The notes under the pieces are model-generated. The model saw only the letters and a program-made list of their open reading frames with translations. It was not told the DNA's origin and did no database searches. The translations under genes were made by a program, and so were the position numbers. Of a stretch of DNA of 64,000 nt, positions 8,109 through 18,457 are shown in pieces. This stretch comes from an uncultured Actinomycetes bacterium (GTDB lineage: Bacteria > Actinomycetota > Actinomycetes > Nanopelagicales > Nanopelagicaceae): assembly GCA_937888825.1 (NCBI GenBank), contig CALBFE010000099.1:1-64000 (forward strand), written 5' to 3'. How positions within the stretch are numbered: the first letter of the stretch is position 1; each line of letters starts with the position of its first letter.

Positions 8109-8480
8109 ATGAGCACAGTGTCACTAGCTAGCAATACCAGTGTTTTACAAGGCTTTTCTAGCCCTTTCACACAATCGATCAATCCGTCCGGCGCATCAAT
8201 AACTCGTCGTGGTCGACTAGCTCGCACTTTGTTCGTAGCTTCCTTGACCGTGGTCCTGGTGGCAGGTTTTGCTGCCCAATCAGGTGCTGGCGATGAAGTA
8301 GTGGCGACAACCTCTTATGTGAGCGTGGTTGTCCCCGGTGGGGCAACGCTCTGGTCTGTGGCATCTGCTTATGCAAGCGGTGATGTGCAGGCGATGGTTG
8401 AGGCGATCCGTGAGGCTAATAACTTGCGCGGCTATGACGTTCAAGCAGGGCAAAAGCTGCGTATTCCATCTGAGGGCTAG
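8109..8480 (+). CDS. Membrane-anchored LysM protein, probable SOS cell-division suppressor (YneA/DivS-like)
   Basis: TM segment followed by VVPGGATLWSVASAYASGDVQAMVEAIREANNLRGYDVQAGQKLRIP LysM; divergent from lexA with LexA box. Confidence 0.75.
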   Translation: MSTVSLASNTSVLQGFSSPFTQSINPSGASITRRGRLARTLFVASLTVVLVAGFAAQSGAGDEVVATTSYVSVVVPGGATLWSVASAYASGDVQAMVEAIREANNLRGYDVQAGQKLRIPSEG

Positions 8481-8548
8481 CCCCGACACGCCCTAGCAAT
8501 CCCTTTTGCCTACTGAACAGGCAAACCCTCGAGATATGCTTTATAGTT

Positions 8549-8563
8549 CCTACTATATGTAGG
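8549..8563. promoter_or_regulatory. Candidate NrdR box
   Basis: CCTACTATATGTAGG palindrome about 110 bp upstream of nrdR-nrdJ; resembles NrdR-box core. Confidence 0.5.
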
Positions 8564-8674
8564 GGTCAAGAGAAGAAATACTTCCATAACTAGTGTTTAT
8601 AGGGTAGTTTTTCTCCTCCACTCAATACATCTAAAAGTTGGAATTTCTAGTATTTCGAAGGGAGACACGCCGAG

Positions 8675-9226
8675 ATGATTTGCCCGTTCTGCCGATATGA
8701 AGATTCCCGTGTTGTGGACTCTCGTCCTATTGAAGATGGCACACAGATCCGTCGTCGACGTGAGTGCCCACAGTGCAGCCAAAGATTTTCAACCCAAGAA
8801 GTAGCTTTGCTCAACATCATCAAGCGAAGCGGTGCCACTGAGCCATTTAGCCGTGAGAAGGTCCTTGTGGGCGTTCGCAAGGCCTGTCAGGGCCGACCAG
8901 TTAATGAAGATGATCTAGTTTTGCTTGCTCAGCGCGTAGAAGAGACTCTACGTTCTACTGGTCAAGCAGAGATTGAAGCTCAAGAAGTTGGAATGGCCAT
9001 CCTTGCGCCACTCCGAGAACTCGATGAGGTCGCTTACTTACGTTATGCCTCGGTGTACCGTAACTTTGCCTCCCTTGAAGATTTCGAAGGCGAGATCGCT
9101 CTACTGCGAGCTATACCTTCTAGCCATTCTCCGGCGCAATCGAATAAAAGTAATTCCCCAATTACTGAAAAAAGTACTACAGCAGCGACACAAAGTAATA
9201 AAACATTAATGAATCAGAACAACTAA
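8675..9226 (+). CDS. nrdR: Transcriptional repressor NrdR
   Basis: [42 protein letters not shown] zinc ribbon + ATP cone. Confidence 0.97.
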   Translation: MICPFCRYEDSRVVDSRPIEDGTQIRRRRECPQCSQRFSTQEVALLNIIKRSGATEPFSREKVLVGVRKACQGRPVNEDDLVLLAQRVEETLRSTGQAEIEAQEVGMAILAPLRELDEVAYLRYASVYRNFASLEDFEGEIALLRAIPSSHSPAQSNKSNSPITEKSTTAATQSNKTLMNQNN

Positions 9227-9246
9227 AAGAAGACGGGGAACCACAC

Positions 9247-12078
9247 ATGTCAGAGACGGTTATCAACCGACCAGCGAAAATCAAGGCCCACAACACCATT
9301 AAAGGTAAGGGTCTGACTATCGAGCGTATCTACACCAAGGAAGGCGTACACCCATACGATGAAGTTAAATGGGAACGTCGCGATGTAGTACAGCAAAACT
9401 GGAGAACCGGTGAGACTGTTTTTGAACAACATGGCGTTGAATATCCAGACACATGGTCAGTGAACGCATCAACGATCGTTACAACAAAGTACTTCCGCGG
9501 CGCACTCGGTGCTGAAAATCGCGAATGGTCTTTGAAGCAAGTTATCGACCGCGTTGTATTGACATACACAAAGGCCGGTAAAGAGCACGGTTACTTTGCA
9601 ACTGATAACGATGCACTTGTTTTTGAACACGAACTTACATACATGTTGATGCACCAGATCTTCTCTTTCAACTCACCAGTGTGGTTCAACGTTGGAACTA
9701 ACCAACCACAACAGGTAAGTGCATGCTTCATCCTCTCTGTTGATGACACTATGGACAGCATCCTTAACTGGTATCGCGAAGAAGGAATGATTTTCAAGGG
9801 CGGCTCTGGAGCAGGTCTTAACCTCTCCCGTATTCGCTCATCAAAGGAGCTTCTCAAGTCCGGCGGAACAGCCTCTGGCCCAGTCTCATTTATGCGTGGC
9901 GCAGATGCCTCTGCAGGAACAATCAAATCTGGCGGTGCTACACGCCGTGCAGCAAAGATGGTTGTTCTAGATGTAGATCACCCAGATATTGAAGAGTTCA
10001 TTGAGACTAAGGTCAATGAAGAAGACAAGATTCGCGCACTGCGCGATGCTGGCTTTGACATGGACCTAGGTGGAAAAGACATCATCTCTGTTCAGTACCA
10101 GAATGCAAATAACTCTGTTCGTCTATCGGACAAGTTCATGCAAGCTGTTGAAAAGGGAGAGCGCTTTGGTTTAACTGCTCGTTCAACTGGTGAAGTAATT
10201 GACACAGTGGATGCACGCGAGCTCTTCACAAAGATTGCACAAGCTGCATGGGCATGTGCTGATCCTGGAGTTCAATTTGATGACACCATCAATGATTGGC
10301 ACACCACCCCAGAGACAGGTCGCATTAACGCATCAAATCCTTGCTCTGAATACATGTCACTAGATAATTCTTCTTGTAACTTGGCATCTCTTAACTTGAT
10401 GAAGTTCCTAAAAGCAGATGGTTCATTTGATGCAAAAACATTTGGAAAAGCGGCAGAGCTGATCATCACCGCGATGGATATCTCAATCTGTTTCGCAGAT
10501 TTCCCAACTGAGGCAATCGGTGACACAACTAAGGCATATCGCCAACTAGGTATTGGTTATGCAAACCTTGGAGCACTTCTTATGGCTTCAGGTCTTGCCT
10601 ATGACTCAGAGGGTGGTCGCGCACTAGCTGGTGCCATCACATCATTGATGTCAGGTATTACTTACAAGCGCTCAGCAGAACTTGCTGGAATTGTTGGACC
10701 TTATGCAGGCTTTGCACAAAATGCTAAGCCACACGCTCGCGTTATGCGCAAGCATGCATCAGCATCATCTGCTGCAAAGTCAGAGACAACATTGGATCGC
10801 GATGTGTGGACTGAGGCTAATAAGGCCTGGGATGCATGTCTTTCAACGGGAGATAAGAATGGATGGCGCAATGCGCAGATCTCAGTTCTAGCTCCAACAG
10901 GAACAATCGGTCTGATGATGGATTGCGACACAACAGGTATTGAGCCTGACTTCTCTCTCGTTAAGTTCAAGAAGCTAGTCGGTGGCGGTTCAATGCAGAT
11001 CGTTAACCAGACAGTGCCACAGGCTCTTGTAAAGCTGGGATATGCCCAAGAGACAGTAGAGGCAATCGTTGAGTTCATCGCAGCTAACGGTCACGTGATC
11101 GATGCTCCAGGGTTAAAGCTTGAGCACTATGAAGTATTTGATTGCGCACTAGGTCAGCGATCAATTGCTCCAATGGGCCACGTTCGCATGATGGCTGCCT
11201 GCCAGCCATTCCTCTCAGGTGCTATCTCAAAGACAGTAAACCTTCCTGAAGATGCAACTGTTGAAGAGGTTGAAGAAGTTCACATCGAAGCATGGAGAAT
11301 GGGCATTAAGGCACTCGCTGTTTATCGCGATAACTGCAAAGTTGGCCAGCCTCTCTCTGATGGAAAAGCTAAGAAGAAGGAAGCAGTTGTTGAAGAAGCA
11401 GCAGCTCCAGTTCGAAAGCGTCTTCCAAAGGCACGTCCTGCAACAACAACATCATTTGCTGTTGGTGGCGCCGAGGGTTACATGACCGCTGGTGCATATG
11501 CAGATGGCGCACTTGGTGAGGTCTTCTTAAAGCTAGGTAAGCAGGGATCAACTCTTGCTGGAGTAATGGATGCGTTCTCAATTGCAGTATCAATTGGTCT
11601 GCAATACGGAGTGCCTCTAGAGACATTCGTAGAGAAGTTTACGAACTTGCGCTTTGAACCAGCAGGTATAACAGATGATGCAGATATTCGCATGGCACAG
11701 TCCATGATGGATTACATCTTCCGTCGCTTAGCACTTGACTACCTACCATTTGAACAACGCTCATCCATGGGTCTCTACACTGCAGCAGAGCGTGCAGCAG
11801 CCCTAGATAACGGCGGCGAGTACGCAGAGATTGCAAAGGAAACCGATACCCCAAAAGCAGTTGCGGCTGTGGCGGCTCCTGCGGTTGCAAGTAAGCCAGT
11901 TGTTGTAAAGATTGAAGCTGCGCCCCTAGCAGCAACAATCGGATCTTCATCTGATCTACTTGAATCAATGGGAATCAAATCTGATGCACCACTATGTATG
12001 ACATGTGGCGTGAAGATGCGTATGTCAGGTGCTTGCTTTGTATGCGAAGGATGTGGAAACACATCTGGTTGCTCATAA
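9247..12078 (+). CDS. nrdJ: Vitamin B12-dependent (class II) ribonucleotide reductase
   Basis: 943 aa; QVSACFILSVDDTMDSI, NPCSEYMSLDNSSCNLASLNL, C-terminal CMTCGVKMRMSGACFVCEGCGNTSGC. Confidence 0.97.
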   Translation: MSETVINRPAKIKAHNTIKGKGLTIERIYTKEGVHPYDEVKWERRDVVQQNWRTGETVFEQHGVEYPDTWSVNASTIVTTKYFRGALGAENREWSLKQVIDRVVLTYTKAGKEHGYFATDNDALVFEHELTYMLMHQIFSFNSPVWFNVGTNQPQQVSACFILSVDDTMDSILNWYREEGMIFKGGSGAGLNLSRIRSSKELLKSGGTASGPVSFMRGADASAGTIKSGGATRRAAKMVVLDVDHPDIEEFIETKVNEEDKIRALRDAGFDMDLGGKDIISVQYQNANNSVRLSDKFMQAVEKGERFGLTARSTGEVIDTVDARELFTKIAQAAWACADPGVQFDDTINDWHTTPETGRINASNPCSEYMSLDNSSCNLASLNLMKFLKADGSFDAKTFGKAAELIITAMDISICFADFPTEAIGDTTKAYRQLGIGYANLGALLMASGLAYDSEGGRALAGAITSLMSGITYKRSAELAGIVGPYAGFAQNAKPHARVMRKHASASSAAKSETTLDRDVWTEANKAWDACLSTGDKNGWRNAQISVLAPTGTIGLMMDCDTTGIEPDFSLVKFKKLVGGGSMQIVNQTVPQALVKLGYAQETVEAIVEFIAANGHVIDAPGLKLEHYEVFDCALGQRSIAPMGHVRMMAACQPFLSGAISKTVNLPEDATVEEVEEVHIEAWRMGIKALAVYRDNCKVGQPLSDGKAKKKEAVVEEAAAPVRKRLPKARPATTTSFAVGGAEGYMTAGAYADGALGEVFLKLGKQGSTLAGVMDAFSIAVSIGLQYGVPLETFVEKFTNLRFEPAGITDDADIRMAQSMMDYIFRRLALDYLPFEQRSSMGLYTAAERAAALDNGGEYAEIAKETDTPKAVAAVAAPAVASKPVVVKIEAAPLAATIGSSSDLLESMGIKSDAPLCMTCGVKMRMSGACFVCEGCGNTSGCS

Positions 12079-12113
12079 GCAGTAGCTCATAAGTTTTAAC
12101 CAACCCCGTTAAA

Positions 12114-12149
12114 AACCCCGTCAATCACTGCGATTGGCGGGGTTTTTTA
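12114..12149 (+). terminator. Rho-independent terminator
   Basis: AACCCCGtCAATCactgcGATTGgCGGGGTTTTTT. Confidence 0.9.
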
Positions 12150-12322
12150 CTTTTAAAAGTAGGCTGCATCACAGAGTTACAGGGGTATCTCTCTTGTGAC
12201 TACATCACAAGTAGTTCTCAGCAAGTTCTCTATCTTTATTGACCATATGGGTCCATTGTGTTCATGTAAGCAAGATTTCAACATTTAGTTGTATCTATAG
12301 CTTCCAGAAGCAGGTAAAGATC

Positions 12323-12835
12323 ATGAGAATCAAGAGAAAGCTCACAGCGATCGTAGCTATGGCCATTATTGGCGCAGTTGGTTTAGCCCCTATGGCTAAT
12401 GCAGCAACCCGTCCAACAACAGCACAAAAACTTCAATTGCAGTACTTAGTTGAAGAGGAGAAATTGGCAAGGGATGTGTATTTGTACTTTGCCACCAATG
12501 TGACCTCTAATAAGTTTGCAAATATTGCACGCTCAGAGCAGACACATATGGATCTCATTGGGACAGTTCTAAAGACATATAAGTACTTCAATCCAACCCT
12601 TACACGCGCACCTGGAGTTTTTCGCGATAAGACATTGCAATCTCTCTATACCGCCCTCACAGCTAAAGGCTCAACAGATATCTGGGCTGCCTATCAAGTA
12701 GGTATTGAGATTGAAAATCTGGATATTAGCGATATTCAAAACATGCTAGATGATGCAATGCCAGCTGATATGAAATATGCATTGGACCGACTGCTCAACG
12801 GATCAATTAATCACTTGGCTGCTTTTAGCCGCTAA
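12323..12835 (+). CDS. DUF2202 ferritin-like secreted protein
   Basis: Signal peptide; LQYLVEEEKLARDVYLYFATNVTSNKFANIARSEQTHMDLI. Confidence 0.85.
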   Translation: MRIKRKLTAIVAMAIIGAVGLAPMANAATRPTTAQKLQLQYLVEEEKLARDVYLYFATNVTSNKFANIARSEQTHMDLIGTVLKTYKYFNPTLTRAPGVFRDKTLQSLYTALTAKGSTDIWAAYQVGIEIENLDISDIQNMLDDAMPADMKYALDRLLNGSINHLAAFSR

Positions 12836-12847
12836 ATATGTAGTGAA

Positions 12848-12882
12848 ACTCCCCGCCGACTTAGGGGTAGGCGGGGTTTTTC
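12848..12882 (+). terminator. Rho-independent terminator
   Basis: ACTCCCCGCC...GGCGGGGTTTTT. Confidence 0.8.
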
Positions 12883-12924
12883 ATGTTCACAGCAGGGCTT
12901 GGGGCGCAGTAGAATAAGCACGTT

Positions 12925-13044
12925 GTTTCCGGGGTCGATGTAATTTCGAACCGGCGGTTATAGTCCGCGACCCGATGCCAGCCAGGTATCGGTTGACTCA
13001 GTGAAATTCTGGGACCGACGGTTAAAGTCCGGATGAGAGGAAAC
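12925..13044 (+). ncRNA. FMN riboswitch (RFN element)
   Basis: GTTTCCGGGGTCGATG...GAACCGGCGGTTATAGTCCGCGACCC...GAAATTCTGGGACCGACGGTTAAAGTCCGGATGAGAGGAAAC; upstream of rib operon. Confidence 0.97.
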
Positions 13045-13095
13045 CAACAAAGGGTAGGTTTGTGCCTACCTTCTTTGTGCATTTCTTTTTGCACC

Positions 13096-13133
13096 CACCC
13101 CGGTTACTCGTTTCTTGAGTCGGGGGTTTTTTT
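13096..13133 (+). terminator. Riboswitch expression-platform terminator
   Basis: ACCCCGGTTACTC...GAGTCGGGGGTTTTTTT just upstream of ribD. Confidence 0.75.
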
Positions 13134-14147
13134 ATGGAGCACACAGTTGCAATGCAACGTGCCATTGCCCTTGCCGAAAAGGGCTTAGGTAAAACCGCAC
13201 CGAACCCCATTGTTGGCGCAGTAATTATTGATGCTGCAGGAAAGGTTGTCGGTGAAGGTTTTCATGATCGTGTGAGCTCTCCAGATCATGCTGAAGTTGT
13301 TGCTATTAAGGCAGCTGGAGATAAAGCAAAAGGTGCAACGATTGTTGTTTCACTAGAGCCTTGCAACCACACGGGCAGCACAGGCGCGTGTGTTCAAGCC
13401 ATTATTGATGCAGGTATTACAACTGTTGTCTTTGCAGTTGCAGACCCCAATGAAAAGGCGGCCGGGGGAGCAGATGCTCTACGAGCAGCAGGTGTCACTG
13501 TTATTGGTGGAGTGCTTGAAGCCGAAGCTGCATTTTCTAACCGTGCATGGCTGATGAAGATTAGGAAGAACCGTCCATTTTTCACATGGAAAGTTGCAGC
13601 AACTCTCGATGGCAAAGTCGCAGCTGCCGATGGAACTTCTAAGTGGATTACAAATGAGACATCACGGGGCGATGTGCAGGTGCTGCGCCGCCAAGCAGAT
13701 GCAATCCTTGTTGGCACTAACACTGTTATTGTCGATAACCCACACTTGATTCCACGGGGAGAGTTTGCAGGGTATGCAGGCAATCCGATTCGCGTTGTTT
13801 GCGGGGAGCAAGAGCTTCCAAAGGGTGCTGCTGTTTTTGACTCTGCTGCCCAGACCGTTGTTGTTAAGTCAAAAGACTTGGATGTCTTGGTGGAAAAACT
13901 GAATGAATTAGGTGTTAATCACGTCTTTGTCGAAGCCGGGCCAACCCTGGCATCTGCCATGGTGGATCACTGCTTGATGGATGAGCTTGTGATCTATCAG
14001 GCCCCAACGTTTTTAGGCACAGGCAAGCACTTCTTTGCCTTTGATTACCCAACCACGATTACTGATCAAATGCGGATGGATCACATCAGCACCCAGGTTC
14101 TAGATGGCGATGTTAAATCCGTTTATCGCATTAGGAACGGTGAGTGA
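13134..14147 (+). CDS. ribD: Bifunctional diaminohydroxyphosphoribosylaminopyrimidine deaminase/reductase
   Basis: HAEVVAIKAAGD, EPCNHTGSTGAC deaminase motifs; C-terminal reductase. Confidence 0.97.
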   Translation: MEHTVAMQRAIALAEKGLGKTAPNPIVGAVIIDAAGKVVGEGFHDRVSSPDHAEVVAIKAAGDKAKGATIVVSLEPCNHTGSTGACVQAIIDAGITTVVFAVADPNEKAAGGADALRAAGVTVIGGVLEAEAAFSNRAWLMKIRKNRPFFTWKVAATLDGKVAAADGTSKWITNETSRGDVQVLRRQADAILVGTNTVIVDNPHLIPRGEFAGYAGNPIRVVCGEQELPKGAAVFDSAAQTVVVKSKDLDVLVEKLNELGVNHVFVEAGPTLASAMVDHCLMDELVIYQAPTFLGTGKHFFAFDYPTTITDQMRMDHISTQVLDGDVKSVYRIRNGE

Positions 14148-14749
14148 TGTTTACAGGACTCATTGGCGAACTAGGTTCAATTACCTCAATTGAAAAGAGC
14201 GAGAGCTCTGCTGTTTTCACAATTAATGCCCCAAAGTTGATTAGTCAGATTTCGATGGGCGATTCTGTTGCAGTCAATGGCGTGTGTTTAACTGCCACAG
14301 CTATCTCTGCCAGCGTTTTTAGCGCAGATGTCATGGTTCAAACTCTTTCTCTTACATCACTCTCACAACTCTCAGTTTCTAGCCCAGTTAACCTAGAACT
14401 AGCTGCGCAGTTAAATGCGCGCATGGGTGGGCATATGGTGCAGGGACATGTTGATGGTGTGGCAAAGGTCGTTGGGTTAACACCAGGAGATAAATGGGCG
14501 CAGTTTGATATTACTGTGCCGGCGCATCTTGCTAAATACATTGTTAACCAAGGATCTATCTGCCTAGATGGAGTGTCACTGACCGTGGGAGGCATTGATG
14601 ATTCAAACAATGTTGTCACAGTCTGGTTGATCCCAGAGACTTTAGCGGCCACCAATCTTTCAGGGAAAAAAGCTGGAGATTTAGTCAACGTGGAAGTTGA
14701 TGTTCTAGCCAAATATGTGGAGCGATTATTGGCTAAGGGGGATAAGTGA
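14147..14749 (+). CDS. ribE: Riboflavin synthase alpha chain
   Basis: MFTGLIGELGSI; duplicated lumazine-binding domain. Confidence 0.97.
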   Translation: MFTGLIGELGSITSIEKSESSAVFTINAPKLISQISMGDSVAVNGVCLTATAISASVFSADVMVQTLSLTSLSQLSVSSPVNLELAAQLNARMGGHMVQGHVDGVAKVVGLTPGDKWAQFDITVPAHLAKYIVNQGSICLDGVSLTVGGIDDSNNVVTVWLIPETLAATNLSGKKAGDLVNVEVDVLAKYVERLLAKGDK

Positions 14750-15942
14750 TGAGTAATCTTCAAAGTGCCCTTGATGCTTTTAAGAACGGTGATCTGATTA
14801 TTGTTACAGATCATGCCGATCGTGAAAATGAAGGCGATTTGATGATGTTGGCAGAAAAGGCCACGCCTGAAAAGGTGGCCTTTATGGTGCGCCACACAAC
14901 TGGAATTTTATGTGTTGCACTCACACAAGAGCGTGCACGCAAACTGCGTCTGCCGTTGATGGTTGAAGAAAACCAAGATTCAAAAAAGACTGCCTTTACT
15001 GTTTCTGTTGATTACAAGGTGGGACTCACTACTGGAGTAAGTGCCACAGAGCGGGCTAACACTGCCCGTGCTTTGGCTGATAACAGCGTGCAGTACTCAG
15101 ATTTCATCCGCCCAGGACATGTCTTTCCATTGATTGCCGATAAGGGTGGCCTAGCTGCGCGCGGTGGTCATACCGAGGCAGGAGTAGCGCTAGCGCAATT
15201 AGTTGGAGCACAGCCCCTAGCTCTTCTTTCTGAAATAGTAAATGAAGATGGCTCAATGGCACGTGGGCAATCCCTTTTAGATTTTGCAGCTAAGCATTCA
15301 ATTCCGATGGTCTCTATTGAAGAGCTAGTTGCTATTGCACCAGTGATCAGTGAAGTGAAATCTGAGTTTGAGTTCCTTTGGGCTGATCTGCCGCTGCGCG
15401 GTGGAATGTGGAAGATTGCTACTTATCCGGGCTTGCGACAAAGAGAACATGCTGTGCTCTCCTTTGGCACAGCTGCCACCACACCATTAGTTCGCATTCA
15501 CTCTGAGTGCTTCACAGGAGATGTTGTTCATTCCCAGCGCTGTGATTGCGGTGAACAGCTAGAGCAATCAATCTCTTTGATTCAACAACATGGCTATGGC
15601 TTCATTGTTTATCTGCGCGATCATGAGGGCCGTGGAATTGGACTTACAGAAAAGATCATGGCCTATCAACTACAAGATAAAGGCATGGACACCATTGAGG
15701 CCAACCTGCATTTAGGCCATGAGATCGATGCCCGTGATTGGTCTGATGCAATTGCAATTATTGAGTCCCTTGGACTCTCACACTTACAACTGCTCACTAA
15801 TAACCCTAAAAAAGTTGATGCTCTGAAAGAGGCTGGGATTGCAGTAATTCAAAATCCTTTAGTGATTGCTAGCAATGAATTTAATGAGAAGTACTTAGCA
15901 ACAAAGCAAGAAAAGCTTGGCCACACTCGAGGAGGCAAATAA
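14749..15942 (+). CDS. ribBA: Bifunctional DHBP synthase / GTP cyclohydrolase II
   Basis: DHADRENEGDLMM; HSECFTGDVVHSQRCDCGEQL. Confidence 0.97.
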   Translation: MSNLQSALDAFKNGDLIIVTDHADRENEGDLMMLAEKATPEKVAFMVRHTTGILCVALTQERARKLRLPLMVEENQDSKKTAFTVSVDYKVGLTTGVSATERANTARALADNSVQYSDFIRPGHVFPLIADKGGLAARGGHTEAGVALAQLVGAQPLALLSEIVNEDGSMARGQSLLDFAAKHSIPMVSIEELVAIAPVISEVKSEFEFLWADLPLRGGMWKIATYPGLRQREHAVLSFGTAATTPLVRIHSECFTGDVVHSQRCDCGEQLEQSISLIQQHGYGFIVYLRDHEGRGIGLTEKIMAYQLQDKGMDTIEANLHLGHEIDARDWSDAIAIIESLGLSHLQLLTNNPKKVDALKEAGIAVIQNPLVIASNEFNEKYLATKQEKLGHTRGGK

Positions 15943-16410
15943 ATGGCAGGACATGCACCAACTATCGGTATTAAGCCACTTCCAGGGGCCAAGGTCGCCA
16001 TCATTTCTTCCTCATGGCATCTAGATATTTGTAATGACTTAATTGCAGGTGCCAAGCGCGCATTAACGCAGGCCCAGGTTGGCACCGTGGAAGTCCAGTT
16101 CGTTCCTGGCTCATTTGAGATTCCACTTGCTGCCCAATATGCATTTGAAGCTGGTTTTGATGCTGTGGTGGCGCTGGGCCTTGTTTTAAAGGGTGAAACA
16201 CCACATTTTGATTATGTCTGCCAAGGTGTCACACAAGGTGTTATCGATGTTTCACTTAAACACTCAAAGCCCATTGGTTATGGCGTATTGATGTGTAATG
16301 ATCTGGATCAAGCAATTGATAGATGTGGTCGCCCAACAAGCAAAGAAGATAAGGGCTATGACAGCGCAGTTGCTGCGCTAGAGCTTTTGCATCTACAAAA
16401 GAAGCGTTAG
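15943..16410 (+). CDS. ribH: 6,7-dimethyl-8-ribityllumazine synthase
   Basis: VPGSFEIPLAAQ; ALGLVLKGETPHFDYVC. Confidence 0.97.
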   Translation: MAGHAPTIGIKPLPGAKVAIISSSWHLDICNDLIAGAKRALTQAQVGTVEVQFVPGSFEIPLAAQYAFEAGFDAVVALGLVLKGETPHFDYVCQGVTQGVIDVSLKHSKPIGYGVLMCNDLDQAIDRCGRPTSKEDKGYDSAVAALELLHLQKKR

Positions 16411-16465
16411 GCGTTTCCTTCACCTCATTAAAAAGGCTATATATCCGAGCCACTAAGGTTGGCCC

Positions 16466-18457
16466 ATGAGCGATATGTCCAAGAAAGTGCGTGAAGCACT
16501 GGACGTCGCCGTTGATGCAATTGGTGGATCAGCACGTGAAGGCCAGATTGAAATGGCAGAAGCTGTTGCTAACGCCTTAACTGATCGTCATCACTTAATG
16601 GTTCAAGCTGGAACTGGAACCGGAAAATCACTTGCTTATTTGATTCCGGGAATTGTGCACGGGCGAAAAGTATTAGTAGCAACTGCCACCTTGGCGCTGC
16701 AGCGCCAGTTAGTAGATAGAGATTTGCCGGCAGTTGTTCCAGCCCTTGAAAAGCTGCTCGGACGTGAAGTTACCTATGCAATCTATAAAGGTGTTGGAAA
16801 CTATGTCTGCCTGCAAAAGATGAATAGTGAAGATGTTGATCCTGATGCTGAGTTAGTCATGGATGTTTCATCCCTTGAAAAAGATGCCAAGCGTTTAATT
16901 GCATGGGCTAAGACGCCTGGTGTTTCAGGGGATAGAGATGATGCACCTGAAGTAGATAGGCGAGTGTGGGCAGCTAATAGTGTTTCAGGGCGTGAGTGCG
17001 TAGGAGCAGATGTCTGCGCTTTTGGTTCACAGTGCTTTGCGGCAAATGCTAAAGGTAAAGCGCAAACTGCAGATGTAGTTGTTACAAACCACACCTTGCT
17101 AGCCATTGAGATTATGGATCTGCATCCCATTTTGCCTGAGCGAGATTGCATTATTTTGGATGAGGCGCATGAGTTTATGGATAGAGCAACACAGGCTGTT
17201 ACAGATGAACTGACTTCAGGTCGCGTTCTGCGAGCTGCTGCCATGGCCCGCAAGTTCATGCCGGGCAAGCTGGCAGATGCTTTTCATAAAGCGGCCAATG
17301 ATTTTCATGAGTCCATGGTTGATTACGGGGAATCTGTGCGCAGTGAACTGGGTTCACAGGGTCGCCTAGAGGAGATTCCGCAATCGCTGGAATCACCGAT
17401 TCGAAAGGTCAGGGAATCGGCGCAAGCAATCGTGCAATCACTTACTGCCGATGATGAGATTATCGATACCGATGTAATGGCTGAGCGGGCACGTGTTAAA
17501 GGTGCGGTCAATGAAGTATCAACAACTGCTGCCACGCTATTAAAACTCGGTGATGGCTTAGTTCTTTGGTATGAACCAACGTTTTCTACCTTGCACTTAG
17601 CACCACTCTCAGTCTCAGATGTCTTGCGCGAGAACATGCTCAAGCAGACTCCCGTTATTGCCACCTCTGCGACGTTAACTGTTGGCAACTCCTTTAACTC
17701 ATTAGCTAAAAGCATTGGTTTTATTGTGGGAGAGGATTTAAATGCCGAACTCTCTGAAGGTGAATTAGATCCAGGCAACGTGCAGATGTTAGACGTGGGA
17801 TCACCTTTTGATTTTGCTAATCAAGGCGTTCTCTATATGCCAAAGCACTTGCCAGAACCAGGCAGAGATGGCCCCAGCATCGAAGTACTCACAGAGTTAG
17901 GTGAGCTCATTGATGCTGCCGGTGGGCGCACCTTGGCCCTGTTTTCTTCATGGCGCGGTGTGGAGGCAGCAGATGCGCACTTGCGCAAAGTATTAGCTGA
18001 ACTTCCTATCAAGATCATCACGCAAAAGCGCGGAGATGCTGTGGGTCCACTCGTTGCCCGCTTTGCAAAAGATGAAACTTCAGTTCTTCTTGGCACGATG
18101 TCGCTTTGGCAAGGCGTTGATGTGCCAGGAAATAGTTGCATCCTTGTTGCCATCGATCGCATTCCTTTTCCACGTCCAGATGAGCCGGTGATGTCAGCAC
18201 GTGCATCACAAGCAGATGCCGCTGGTGGAAGTGGTTTTATGCAGGTTTCACTGCCAAGGGCTGCGTTGCTACTTGCTCAGGGCACGGGGCGACTTATTCG
18301 CTCTGTTGATGATCGGGGAGTAGTTGCGATTTTAGATTCGCGCATTGTTACTAAGCGATATGGAAGTGTGTTGCTCAATTCAATGCCACCGCTGTGGCGC
18401 ACATCAGATAAGGCCGTGGTGCAAGATTCTCTAAAGCGCTTGAACGAGTCCCTTTAA
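16466..18457 (+). CDS. DinG/XPD-like ATP-dependent DNA helicase
   Basis: QAGTGTGKSLAYLIP Walker A, Fe-S cysteines, DEAHEF box, QGTGRLIR motif VI. Confidence 0.93.
   Translation: MSDMSKKVREALDVAVDAIGGSAREGQIEMAEAVANALTDRHHLMVQAGTGTGKSLAYLIPGIVHGRKVLVATATLALQRQLVDRDLPAVVPALEKLLGREVTYAIYKGVGNYVCLQKMNSEDVDPDAELVMDVSSLEKDAKRLIAWAKTPGVSGDRDDAPEVDRRVWAANSVSGRECVGADVCAFGSQCFAANAKGKAQTADVVVTNHTLLAIEIMDLHPILPERDCIILDEAHEFMDRATQAVTDELTSGRVLRAAAMARKFMPGKLADAFHKAANDFHESMVDYGESVRSELGSQGRLEEIPQSLESPIRKVRESAQAIVQSLTADDEIIDTDVMAERARVKGAVNEVSTTAATLLKLGDGLVLWYEPTFSTLHLAPLSVSDVLRENMLKQTPVIATSATLTVGNSFNSLAKSIGFIVGEDLNAELSEGELDPGNVQMLDVGSPFDFANQGVLYMPKHLPEPGRDGPSIEVLTELGELIDAAGGRTLALFSSWRGVEAADAHLRKVLAELPIKIITQKRGDAVGPLVARFAKDETSVLLGTMSLWQGVDVPGNSCILVAIDRIPFPRPDEPVMSARASQADAAGGSGFMQVSLPRAALLLAQGTGRLIRSVDDRGVVAILDSRIVTKRYGSVLLNSMPPLWRTSDKAVVQDSLKRLNESL

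Noticed and set aside
10701-11078. Antisense ORFs inside nrdJ
   Set aside because: Opposite-strand shadow ORFs of a highly conserved gene.
12239-12322. N-terminal extension of the DUF2202 protein (start at 12239)
   Set aside because: The signal peptide begins at the ATG at 12323 with a plausible RBS; the upstream part looks non-coding.
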